This document shows, piece after piece, positions 40,753-50,322 of a DNA stretch of 64,000 nt. Under the pieces are notes generated by a model. That model saw nothing but the letters and a program-made list of their open reading frames with translations, did not search any database and was not told where the DNA came from. The stretch's first letter is position 1. The number at the start of each line of letters is the position of its first letter. Both the position numbers and the translations under genes were made by a program. Origin of the DNA: Paucibacter aquatile (GTDB taxonomy: Bacteria > Pseudomonadota > Gammaproteobacteria > Burkholderiales > Burkholderiaceae_C); assembly GCF_002885975.1 (NCBI RefSeq), contig NZ_POSP01000004.1, forward strand, positions 820,371 through 884,370, written 5' to 3'.

Positions 40753-42135
40753 ATGAATTTCAAGATCGACCCCAGCCACAGCGGCGCCAGCGTTCTGCGC
40801 CGCGACTTTCCCAGCGATTTCCGCTGGGGCTGTTCCACCTCCTCTTATCAGATCGAAGGCGCGGCGCAGGAAGACGGCCGTGGCGAATCCATCTGGGACC
40901 GTTTCTGCAGCGAACCCGGCCGCATCCGCGACGGCAGCAGCGGCGCCGTCGCCTGTGACCACTACCACCGCTGGCCCGAAGACCTGGACATGGCAAAGCA
41001 GCTGGGCGTGAATGCCTACCGCTTCTCCATCGCCTGGCCGCGCCTGTTGCCGCAGGGCCGCGGTGCCGTCAATGAAAAGGGTTTGGATTTCTATTCCCGC
41101 CTGGTCGACGGCATGCTGGAGCGCGGCCTGCAACCCTGGGCCACGCTCTACCACTGGGACCTGCCGCAGGCCCTGCAGGAGCAGGGCGGTTGGGCCAACC
41201 GGGCCACGGTCGACGCCTTCCTTGAGTACACGGAACTGGTGACGCGCCGCTTGGGTGACCGGGTCAAGCACTGGATCACCCACAACGAACCCTATTGCAC
41301 CGCCTTCCTCGGCAACTTCGAAGGCAACCATGCGCCGGGCCTGAAGGACCACAAGACCGCCTTGCTGGTCTGCCACCACCTGCTGCTCTCGCATGGCCGC
41401 GCCGTGCCGCTGATCAAGCGCCTGGTGCCCGATGCGAACGTGGGCATCACCCTGAGCCTGCACCCGATCTCGCCGGCCAGCGACAGCGTCGAGGATGCCG
41501 CGGCCGCGATCCGCCACGATGGCCTGCGCAATCGCTGGTTCCTGGACCCGCTGCATGGCCGCGGCTACCCCGAGGATGTGCTGGCCTTGCTGGGGTCGGA
41601 TGCACCGCAGCTGCTCAGCAATGACCTGCGCGAGATCGCCACGCCTACCGATTTCCTGGGCGTCAATTACTACTTCCCTGAGCGGATCGAAAACGCCCCG
41701 GGCGTGGCGCCCATCGCCACCCGTGTGGTCGAGACGCACGGCGTGGAGCGCACCGCCTTCGGTTGGGAGGTGGACCCGGAAGGCATGGTCACCCTGCTGA
41801 CCCGCATCCAGCGCGACTACGCGCCCAATTGTGTCTATCTGACCGAGAACGGCTCGACCTTCGAGGACGAACTGCTGCCCGATGGCCGTGTCGAGGATGT
41901 GCAGCGCCGCAGCTATCTGCAGCGCCATCTGGCAGCTGCCCAGCGCGCCATGGCGGCCGGCGTGCCGCTGAAGGGCTATTTCGCCTGGAGCCTGCTCGAC
42001 AACTTCGAGTGGGCCGAGGGCTATCTGCGCCGCTTCGGCCTGGCCTACGTCGACTTTGAAACCCAGCAACGTACCCTGAAGGCCAGCGGCCAGTGGTATG
42101 CCCAGTTCCTGCAGCCTGGAGAGGCGGACCGATGA
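40753..42135 (+). CDS. GH1 beta-glucosidase
   Basis: The 460-aa enzyme lacks a signal peptide, so it acts in the cytoplasm. It shows the full GH1 barrel: FPSDFRWGCSTSSYQIEGA at the start, GVNAYRFSIAWPRLLP, the acid/base Glu in WITHNEPYC (~residue 178), FLGVNYYFPE, the nucleophile Glu in YLTENGSTFED (~364) and the aglycone strand AWSLLDNFEWAEGY. It hydrolyses beta-glucosides or cellobiose/laminaribiose to glucose. Its stop overlaps the start of the binding-protein gene (ATGA), so it is translated together with the ABC importer. Confidence 0.95.
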   Translation: MNFKIDPSHSGASVLRRDFPSDFRWGCSTSSYQIEGAAQEDGRGESIWDRFCSEPGRIRDGSSGAVACDHYHRWPEDLDMAKQLGVNAYRFSIAWPRLLPQGRGAVNEKGLDFYSRLVDGMLERGLQPWATLYHWDLPQALQEQGGWANRATVDAFLEYTELVTRRLGDRVKHWITHNEPYCTAFLGNFEGNHAPGLKDHKTALLVCHHLLLSHGRAVPLIKRLVPDANVGITLSLHPISPASDSVEDAAAAIRHDGLRNRWFLDPLHGRGYPEDVLALLGSDAPQLLSNDLREIATPTDFLGVNYYFPERIENAPGVAPIATRVVETHGVERTAFGWEVDPEGMVTLLTRIQRDYAPNCVYLTENGSTFEDELLPDGRVEDVQRRSYLQRHLAAAQRAMAAGVPLKGYFAWSLLDNFEWAEGYLRRFGLAYVDFETQQRTLKASGQWYAQFLQPGEADR

Positions 42136-43409
42136 AACACGCGAACCATGTTTGGGGCAAGCTGGCCCTTTTGCTCGCCGCAACTGGCGCTGCTGCGATG
42201 GCTCAGGCGCAGACCAAACCGGCCGCCACGCCCGCTGCGGCACCGTTGAAGGCCGAAGTCATCCACTGGTGGACCTCGGGTGGCGAGTCGGCCGCCGTCA
42301 AGGCCCTGGCCGATGCCTACAGCGCCGCGGGCGGTGCCTGGAAGGACACGGCCGTGGCCCTGGGCGAGCAGGCGCGCTCGGTGGCCATCAACCGAATCGT
42401 TGGTGGCAACCCGCCGACGGCGGCCCAGTTCAACACCTCCAAGCAGTTCCTCGATGTGGTGGATCAGGGGCTCTTGAATCATGTGGATGAAGCGGCCGCC
42501 GCCGGCAAGTGGGAGCAGGTGCTGCCCGAGACCGTGCTCAAGGTCATCAAGGTCAAGGGCCACTTCTACGCCGCGCCGGTCAACATCCACATGCCGGCCT
42601 GGATCTGGACCTCCAAGGCCGCCTTCAAGAAGGCCGGCATCACGGCCGAGCCCAAGACCATGGACGAGCTCTTTGCCGCGCTCGACAAGCTCAAGGCCGC
42701 CGGCCTGATCGGCCTGGCCCATGGCGGCCAGCCCTGGCAGGACAACACGGTGTTTGCGGCCGTGCTCAGCAATGTCGGCGGCCGCGAGCTCTACCTCAAG
42801 GTCATGCGCGACCGCGACCCCAAGGCCATCATGTCGCCCGAGTTCAAGAATGTGCTGCTGAGCTTCAAGCGCCTGCAGAGCTATGTGGACAAGGGCTCGC
42901 CGGGCCGCAACTGGAACGACGCCACCGCCTTGCTGATCAATGGCAAGGCCGGTGTGCAGTTCATGGGCGACTGGGCCAAGGGCGAGTTCGCCCTGGCCAA
43001 GCAGGAGGCCGGGCGCGACTACGGCTGCATCGCCGGCTTCGGCCCCAACTCGCCCTACATCATCCAGGGCGATGTCCTGGTCTTCCCCAAGACCAACCGG
43101 CCCGAGGCCATCAAGGCCCAGAAGCTGCTGGCCACCGTGGCCACCACGCCGGCCACGCAGATTGCCTTCAGCATCAAGAAGGGCTCCATCCCGGCGCGCA
43201 GCGATGTCGATGCCAGCCAGCTCGACATCTGCGGCCAGCAGGGCGTGGCCATCATGAAGGACAAGTCGCGCCACCTGGGCAATGGCGAGGTCTACCTGAC
43301 GCCGGATCAGAACGGTGCCATGCAGGACATCGTGACCGCCTACTGGAACCGCAGCATCCCGGTTGAGAAGGTGCAAAAAGACCTGATCGCCGCCCTCAAC
43401 AACAACTGA
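42132..43409 (+). CDS. Glucose-type ABC transporter periplasmic binding protein, GtsA-like
   Basis: The 425-aa product has a signal peptide (LALLLAATGAAAMAQAQ). The mature start VIHWWTSGGESAAVKAL matches glucose/mannose-binding proteins (GtsA of Pseudomonas). Further family blocks are HFYAAPVNIHMPAWIW, LAHGGQPWQDNTVFAAVL, GVQFMGDWAKGEF and SIKKGSIPARSDVD. It overlaps GH1 and is followed by two permease genes and the ATPase gene, forming a complete importer. It resembles the orphan protein at 28841-30127. Confidence 0.93.
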   Translation: MKHANHVWGKLALLLAATGAAAMAQAQTKPAATPAAAPLKAEVIHWWTSGGESAAVKALADAYSAAGGAWKDTAVALGEQARSVAINRIVGGNPPTAAQFNTSKQFLDVVDQGLLNHVDEAAAAGKWEQVLPETVLKVIKVKGHFYAAPVNIHMPAWIWTSKAAFKKAGITAEPKTMDELFAALDKLKAAGLIGLAHGGQPWQDNTVFAAVLSNVGGRELYLKVMRDRDPKAIMSPEFKNVLLSFKRLQSYVDKGSPGRNWNDATALLINGKAGVQFMGDWAKGEFALAKQEAGRDYGCIAGFGPNSPYIIQGDVLVFPKTNRPEAIKAQKLLATVATTPATQIAFSIKKGSIPARSDVDASQLDICGQQGVAIMKDKSRHLGNGEVYLTPDQNGAMQDIVTAYWNRSIPVEKVQKDLIAALNNN

Positions 43410-43423
43410 GGGCACAGGCGCTG

Positions 43424-44335
43424 ATGTCTCGCAAGAACCGCTCTTCGAATCGGGCTTCTCGGCTCCGTGGGCTGACGCCCTGGGCCGCCCTGCTGCCCAT
43501 GGCGCTGACCGTGCTGCTGGGCTATCTGGGCGCGGTGCTCTGGACGCTGCGTGTGTCCCTGAGCAGCTCGCGCACATTTCCCAAGGACGACTTCGTTGGC
43601 CTGGCCCAGTACGAGCGCCTGTTTGGCAACGAGCGCTGGCTGCTCTCGCTGGAGAACCTCGCGGTCTACGGCCTGCTCTTCATCGGCGCCTGCATGGTGA
43701 TCGGCTTCTTGCTGGCCGTGTTCATCGACCAGAAGGTGCGCGGCGAGGGCCTCTTGCGCACCATCTTTCTCTACCCCTACGCCATGTCCTTTGTGGCCAC
43801 CGGTCTGGTCTGGCAATGGGTGCTCAATCCCACCGACGGCATCCAGCAGGCGGTGCGGCAGATGGGCTTCGAGAACTTCACTTTCGACTGGATCATCGAC
43901 CAGGACATGGTGATCTACACCGTGGTGATCGCCTCGGTCTGGCAGGCCTCGGGCCTGGTGATGGCCCTGCTGCTGGCTGGCTTGCGCGGCATTGATGAAG
44001 ACATCTGGAAAGCCGCCCGCATCGACGGCATCAAGCCCTGGCGTGTCTACCTGTCCATCGTCCTGCCCATGCTCGGCGCTTCCTTCGCCACGGTCTTCGT
44101 GCTGCTGTTCACCGCGGCGGTCAAGGTCTTCGATGCGGTGGCGGCCATGACCCAGGGCGGCCCAGGCACAGCCAGTGATGTGCCAGCCAAGTTCATCATG
44201 GACCATCTGTTTGGGCGCGCCAATGTGGCCCTGGCCTCAGCCGGCGCCATCGTGCTGCTGCTGACCGTGCTGGCCCTGGTGGCGCCGTTTTTCTACGCCC
44301 GCAGCCGCAAGGCGCGGAAGGGGAAGGGCGCATGA
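43424..44335 (+). CDS. Sugar ABC transporter permease, MalF/GtsB type
   Basis: The 303-aa inner-membrane protein has six predicted helices. Its EAA-type loop that contacts the ATPase reads GIDEDIWKAARIDGIKPWRVYLSIVLPML. The N-terminus is basic and cytoplasmic. It pairs with the next gene, which it overlaps by four bases. Confidence 0.93.
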   Translation: MSRKNRSSNRASRLRGLTPWAALLPMALTVLLGYLGAVLWTLRVSLSSSRTFPKDDFVGLAQYERLFGNERWLLSLENLAVYGLLFIGACMVIGFLLAVFIDQKVRGEGLLRTIFLYPYAMSFVATGLVWQWVLNPTDGIQQAVRQMGFENFTFDWIIDQDMVIYTVVIASVWQASGLVMALLLAGLRGIDEDIWKAARIDGIKPWRVYLSIVLPMLGASFATVFVLLFTAAVKVFDAVAAMTQGGPGTASDVPAKFIMDHLFGRANVALASAGAIVLLLTVLALVAPFFYARSRKARKGKGA

Positions 44336-45240
44336 GCCACTCTGCTGTCACGATGAAAACTCAAGCCGCCCGACGCGCCCAGGCCCGCGGACGCTTCAAT
44401 CCGGCCCGCTGGGGCATCTACGCCTTCCTGCTGACGGCGGCCCTGTTCTTCCTGGCCCCGCTCTACATCATGCTGGTCACCTCCTTCAAGACCATGGAGG
44501 AGATCCGCCTGGGCCAGCTCTTTGCGCTGCCCATGAATGCCACGCTCGAGCCCTGGCGCGCGGCCTGGAGCGAGGTCTGCACGGGGGTGTCCTGCGAGGG
44601 CATCAGCGCCGGGTTCTGGAACTCGGTCGCCATCGTGGTGCCCAGCACCATCCTGCCTGTGCTGATCGGCGCGCTCAACGGGTATGCGCTGAGCTTTTGG
44701 CGGCCGCGCGGCGCCCATGTGCTGTTCGGCATCCTGATGCTGGGCGCCTTCATTCCCGTGCAGGTGATGATTTATCCGCTGGTCAAGGTGATGGCGGCCG
44801 TGGGCCTCTACAGCTCGCTTCCCGGCATCGTGGCCGTGCACTTGATCTTCAGCATGCCGGTGATGACCTTGCTGTTCCGCAACTACTACAGCGCCATCCC
44901 GCCGGAGCTGTTCAAGGCCGCGCGCATCGACGGTGGCGGCTTCTGGCGCATCTTTGTGCAGCTGATGCTGCCCATGTCCACGCCCATCATCGTGGTGGCG
45001 GCCATCATGCAAGTGACCGGGGTCTGGAACGACTACATCCTCGGCCTGGTCTTCGCCGGCCGCGAGCATTTGCCGATGACGGTGCAGCTCAACAACGTGA
45101 TCAACACCACCACGGGTGAGAGGCTCTACAACGTCAATATGGCGGCCACCATCCTCACCTCCATGGTGCCGCTGCTGGTCTATTTCGTCTCCGGACGCTG
45201 GTTTGTGCGCGGCATTGCGGCCGGTGCGGTCAAAGGTTGA
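44332..45240 (+). CDS. Sugar ABC transporter permease, MalG/GtsC type
   Basis: The 302-aa permease has the helix pattern of MalG-type subunits and an EAA loop (PPELFKAARIDGGGFWRIFVQLMLPM). The start ATG overlaps the previous stop. A second ATG eight codons in (before KTQAARRAQ) is a possible alternative start. It forms the channel with the MalF-type partner. Confidence 0.93.
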   Translation: MSHSAVTMKTQAARRAQARGRFNPARWGIYAFLLTAALFFLAPLYIMLVTSFKTMEEIRLGQLFALPMNATLEPWRAAWSEVCTGVSCEGISAGFWNSVAIVVPSTILPVLIGALNGYALSFWRPRGAHVLFGILMLGAFIPVQVMIYPLVKVMAAVGLYSSLPGIVAVHLIFSMPVMTLLFRNYYSAIPPELFKAARIDGGGFWRIFVQLMLPMSTPIIVVAAIMQVTGVWNDYILGLVFAGREHLPMTVQLNNVINTTTGERLYNVNMAATILTSMVPLLVYFVSGRWFVRGIAAGAVKG

Positions 45241-45251
45241 TTGAGAGAACA

Positions 45252-46361
<1,110 letters not shown>

Positions 46362-46386
46362 GCCACCGCGCTGCTTGGGACGCACC

Positions 46387-47928
46387 ATGAGCTTGCCCCC
46401 TGTGACCAGTTTGCCGCTCCTGCGCCGCATCGTCATCGCCGGCGGCGGCACCGCCGGTTGGATGAGCGCCGCGGCGCTGTCCACCTTGCTGCCGCCGGGC
46501 TACGAAATTCACCTGGTCGAATCGGAGGAAATCGGCACCATCGGGGTGGGCGAGGCCACCATCCCGAACATCAAGAACTTCAATGCCGCCCTGGGCCTCG
46601 ATGAGAACGACTTCATCCGCGCCACTCAGGCCAGCTTCAAGATGGGCATCGAGTTCGTCAACTGGGGCCGGCTGGGTGAGCGCTACATCCACGGCTTTGG
46701 CAGCTTCGGCCAGGATTTCGGCAGCGTTGGTTTTCACCACCAATGGCTGCGCCTGCGCCGCGAAGGCCTGGCCTCGGCCCTGGACGATTACTCCATCAAC
46801 ACCAGCGCGCCGCGGCAGGCCAAGTTCATGCGCGCCCGGCCCGAGATGGCCGGCTCGCCCCTGGCTGACATCGCCTACGCCTACCAGTTCGACGCCGGCC
46901 TCTACGCCGCTTATCTGCGCCGGCATGCCGAGCAGCGCGGCGCGCGCCGCAGCGAGGGCCGCATCGTCGAGGTGCTGCGCGCGGCCGAAGACGGCCGCAT
47001 CCGCGCCCTGCGCCTGGACAGCGGCGAACAGATCGAGGGCGACTTTTTCCTCGACTGCACCGGCATGCGCGCCTTGCTGATGGGCCAGACCTTGGGCGTG
47101 GGCTTAGAAGACTGGTCGCATTGGCTGCCCTGCGATCGCGCCTGGGCGGTGCCTTGTGAATCGGCCGGCCCCTTGCTGCCCATGACCCGGGCCACCGCAC
47201 ACAGCGCCGGTTGGCAGTGGCGCATTCCGCTGCAGCACCGCACCGGCAACGGCCATGTGTTTGCCAGCCGCTTCATGGACGAGGGCGAGGCGCGCGATCT
47301 GCTGATGCGCCATCTCGACGGCAAGCCCCTGGCTGAGGCGCGCTCGATTCGTTTCCAGCCCGGGCGGCGGCACCAGGCCTGGCATCAGAACTGCCTGGCC
47401 GTGGGCCTGTCAGGTGGTTTCCTGGAGCCGCTGGAATCGACCAGCATCCACCTGATCCAGACCGCGCTGGCCCGGCTGATGAGCTTTTTCCCGCATGGCG
47501 GGCTCGACGCGGCCGACATCGCCGAATACAACCGCCAGACCCAGTTCGAATACGAGCGCATCCGCGACTTCATCATCCTGCACTACAAGGCCACGGCGCG
47601 GGACGACTCGCCGTTCTGGAATCACTGCCGCCAGATGGCCGTGCCCGAGACCTTGCAGCGCAAGATCGATCTGTTCTGCAGCAATGGCCGTATCGTGCGC
47701 GAGGCCGATGAGCTGTTCGCCGAGCTGAGCTGGCTGCAGGTGATGAATGGCCAGGGCCTGCAGCCGCGGGGCTACCACCCGCTGGCCGAGCAGACGCCCA
47801 AGGCCGAGGCAGTGGACCTGCTCGCTCACATCCGGCAGGTGATTGCGCGCTGCGTGCAGGTCATGCCCACGCAGGCCGCCTATCTCGCTGAACACTGTCA
47901 GGCCCTCAGGCCAGGGAGCGGCACATGA
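46387..47928 (+). CDS. Flavin-dependent tryptophan-halogenase-like protein
   Basis: The 513-aa protein shows the FAD-binding motif IAGGGTAGWMSAAAL near the start and the region GVGEATIPNIKNF. A lysine in QASFKMGIEFVNW matches the catalytic Lys of PrnA-type halogenases. The halogenase signature WQWRIP also occurs (~residues 279-284). Length agrees with the family (500-540). Many members from Caulobacter, Xanthomonas and Roseateles relatives lie in TonB-receptor sugar loci rather than natural-product clusters, and their substrate is unknown. Here it sits between the ABC operon and an exported phosphatase-fold gene, whose start it overlaps. Halogenation of an indole compound is possible but unproved. 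Confidence 0.85.
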   Translation: MSLPPVTSLPLLRRIVIAGGGTAGWMSAAALSTLLPPGYEIHLVESEEIGTIGVGEATIPNIKNFNAALGLDENDFIRATQASFKMGIEFVNWGRLGERYIHGFGSFGQDFGSVGFHHQWLRLRREGLASALDDYSINTSAPRQAKFMRARPEMAGSPLADIAYAYQFDAGLYAAYLRRHAEQRGARRSEGRIVEVLRAAEDGRIRALRLDSGEQIEGDFFLDCTGMRALLMGQTLGVGLEDWSHWLPCDRAWAVPCESAGPLLPMTRATAHSAGWQWRIPLQHRTGNGHVFASRFMDEGEARDLLMRHLDGKPLAEARSIRFQPGRRHQAWHQNCLAVGLSGGFLEPLESTSIHLIQTALARLMSFFPHGGLDAADIAEYNRQTQFEYERIRDFIILHYKATARDDSPFWNHCRQMAVPETLQRKIDLFCSNGRIVREADELFAELSWLQVMNGQGLQPRGYHPLAEQTPKAEAVDLLAHIRQVIARCVQVMPTQAAYLAEHCQALRPGSGT

Positions 47929-48779
47929 GATGGATATTGGCAGTTCTTGCCATGGCGGGCCTGCTGGTCTGCAATGTGAGTGCAGCGGCCGGCCCCAGCC
48001 CCAGCCCCAGCTTCCAGATCGCCACCTACAACCTGCGGCTGAATCTGGCCTCGGATGGGCCGAACGCCTGGCCCCTGCGGGCCGAGGCCGTCAAGGCCTT
48101 GATCCGGTATCACGAGTTCGATGTCTTCGGCACCCAGGAGGGCCTGCCCGAGCAGATCGACGAGCTGTCCCGCATGGAGGAGTTTGCCCATGTCGGCGTG
48201 GGCCGCGACGACGGCAAGCGCGCCGGTGAGCACTCGGCCATCTTCTTTCGCAAGGCGCGCTTCGAGGCGCTCAGCAGCGGCGACTTCTGGCTCAGCCAGA
48301 CGCCGGATGTGCCCTCCAAAGGCTGGGACGCGCGCTGCTGCAACCGCCTGACCAGCTGGGTGCAGCTGCGCGACCGGGCGAGCCAGCGCCGCTTCTTCGT
48401 CTTCTCGGTGCACTTCGATCACGAGGGTGAAGTGGCCCGCAAGGAATCGGCCAAGCTCTTGCTGCACAAGGTCAAGGAGATTGCCGGCACAGCGCCGGTG
48501 ATCTGCCTGGGCGACTTCAACTCGACCCCCGAGACCGAGCAGATCCAGCGCATGCAGGCGGCGCTGCGCGATGCCTACCGGGTCAGCCAGAGCCCGCCTT
48601 ACGGCCCGGTCGGCACCTTCAACGCGTTCAAGATCGACGCGCCGATGACGGCACGCATCGACTACCTCTTCCTCAGCCCCGGCATCACGGTGCTCAAGTA
48701 CGGCGTACTCAGCGATTCGCAGGCCGGCCGTTTCCCGTCTGACCACCACCCGGTGCTGCTGCGCGTGCGCCTGGATTGA
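47925..48779 (+). CDS. Exported endonuclease/exonuclease/phosphatase-family protein
   Basis: The 284-aa product has a signal peptide (ILAVLAMAGLLVCNVSAAAG) and the EEP fold: FQIATYNLRLN (metal-binding Asn), FGTQEGLPEQIDEL (catalytic Glu), FSVHFDHEG, ICLGDFNSTPETE (Asp/Asn pair) and YLFLSPGI, ending PSDHHPVLLRV (catalytic His). This fold serves nucleases, sphingomyelinases and inositol phosphatases; the exported form in a sugar locus suggests a phosphoester substrate outside the cytoplasm. The start overlaps the halogenase stop. Confidence 0.85.
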   Translation: MRWILAVLAMAGLLVCNVSAAAGPSPSPSFQIATYNLRLNLASDGPNAWPLRAEAVKALIRYHEFDVFGTQEGLPEQIDELSRMEEFAHVGVGRDDGKRAGEHSAIFFRKARFEALSSGDFWLSQTPDVPSKGWDARCCNRLTSWVQLRDRASQRRFFVFSVHFDHEGEVARKESAKLLLHKVKEIAGTAPVICLGDFNSTPETEQIQRMQAALRDAYRVSQSPPYGPVGTFNAFKIDAPMTARIDYLFLSPGITVLKYGVLSDSQAGRFPSDHHPVLLRVRLD

Positions 48780-48822
48780 TTGGACGCCGGCGCTTGATGC
48801 GGTGCTTGTTCCTTTTCGTTCT

Positions 48823-50322
48823 ATGACCCGACTCCCCCCCATGAGCCTCCTGTTTCCTGCTTCATCCTCCTCCTCAAGCCGTCCTGGCTTTGTGTCTGCG
48901 GTGCTGATGCTGGCTGTCTGCATCGGTGCCGGCGCCGGTGCCGGTGTGGCCCAGGCCGCACCGGATGCCGGCAGCGTGTCGTCCTGGCAGACGCGCGCCG
49001 ACCGCAGCCGATTGCTGGCCCGCGAGCCCGACCGCCGCTTCAAGCCCGGGCAGAAGGCGCTGCCCTTGCACATCGAGGTCGACTCCAGTCAGCGCTTTCA
49101 GACCATGGAAGGTTTCGGGGCCTCCCTCACCGATGCCTCGGTCTGGCTGATGCAGCAGCGCATGAGCGAGACGCAGCGCAAGGCCTTGCTGGAGGAATTG
49201 TTCGGCCGCGGGCCGGGGGGTATCGGCTTTGATCTGACCCGCCTGACCATCGGCGCCTCAGACTTTTCGCGCAGCCACTACAGCTATCTGGACCTGCCTC
49301 CCGGCCAGACCGATATGGCATTGAAGGCCTTCTCGATCGAAGCTGCGCGCGCCGAGCTGCTGCCCGTGGTCAAGTCGGCCCTGGCCATCAATCCCCGCCT
49401 GCAGGTGATGGCCTCGCCCTGGAGCGCGCCGGGCTGGATGAAGCAGACCGACAGCCTGATCAAGGGCCGCCTCAAGCCTGAGATGTACGGTGTGTTTTCT
49501 GAGTATCTGGTGCGTTATGTCGACGCTTTTGCGGCCGAAGGCGTGCCTATTTTTGCGCTGACGGTTCAGAACGAGCCGCACTTCGAGCCGCCTGACTACC
49601 CCGGCATGCGCGTCGATCCGGCCGAACGTGCCGCCCTGGTCGGCCTGCACCTGGGGCCTTTGCTCGCGCAACGCGGCCTGAAGACGCAGCTGATCGACTG
49701 GGACCACAACTGGGACGAACTGAAGTCGCCGCTGGCGGTGCTGGCCGATCCGGTCGCACGCCGCTATGTGGCCGGCGTGGGCTGGCATTGCTATGCCGGC
49801 GATGTGCAGGCCCAGACCGTGGTCCATGAGGCCCACCCCGACAAGGACACCTGGTTCACCGAATGCTCAGGCGGCGAATGGGCGCCCGAGTGGCACAAGA
49901 CCTTGCCCTGGATGATGAGCAATCTGGTGATCGGCAGCACCCGCGGCTGGGCCAAGGGCGTGCTGATGTGGAACATGGCGCTGGACGAAAACCACGGGCC
50001 CCATCTGGGTGGCTGCAAGGACTGCCGCGGCGTGGTCACCATCGACTCCAAGACCGGCGAGGTGACCCGAAACATCGAGTACTACGCCCTCGCTCATGCC
50101 AGCAAATTCGTGCGCCGCGGTGCGCAGCGCATTGCCTCGCCCACCCAGCTGGGCGGCCTGGAAACGGTGGCCTTTCGCAATGCCGACGATGGCTCCATCG
50201 CCCTGATCGTCAGCAACGGCGAGGCGCAAAGCCGCCGCTTCACCGTCGGGCAGGGCGCGCGCCGCTTGGCCTACACCCTGCCCAAGCACAGCGTGGTCAC
50301 CTTCACCTGGGCCGGCCAGTGA
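48823..50322 (+). CDS. GH30 glycosidase (glucosylceramidase/beta-1,6-glucanase type)
   Basis: The ~499-aa exported enzyme has a signal-type N-terminus (VLMLAVCIGAGAGAGVAQAA). The GH30 barrel opens with FQTMEGFGASLTDASVWLM. The acid/base Glu lies in LTVQNEPHFEP (~residue 249) and the nucleophile Glu in TWFTECSGGEW (~346). A C-terminal beta-sandwich carries VRRGAQRIAS and PKHSVVTF. GH30 members act on glucosylceramide, beta-1,6-glucan or xylan. With GH5, GH3 and GH1 neighbours beta-1,6-glucan is the likeliest. No start has a good ribosome site; 48841 is an alternative ATG. Confidence 0.9.
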   Translation: MTRLPPMSLLFPASSSSSSRPGFVSAVLMLAVCIGAGAGAGVAQAAPDAGSVSSWQTRADRSRLLAREPDRRFKPGQKALPLHIEVDSSQRFQTMEGFGASLTDASVWLMQQRMSETQRKALLEELFGRGPGGIGFDLTRLTIGASDFSRSHYSYLDLPPGQTDMALKAFSIEAARAELLPVVKSALAINPRLQVMASPWSAPGWMKQTDSLIKGRLKPEMYGVFSEYLVRYVDAFAAEGVPIFALTVQNEPHFEPPDYPGMRVDPAERAALVGLHLGPLLAQRGLKTQLIDWDHNWDELKSPLAVLADPVARRYVAGVGWHCYAGDVQAQTVVHEAHPDKDTWFTECSGGEWAPEWHKTLPWMMSNLVIGSTRGWAKGVLMWNMALDENHGPHLGGCKDCRGVVTIDSKTGEVTRNIEYYALAHASKFVRRGAQRIASPTQLGGLETVAFRNADDGSIALIVSNGEAQSRRFTVGQGARRLAYTLPKHSVVTFTWAGQ

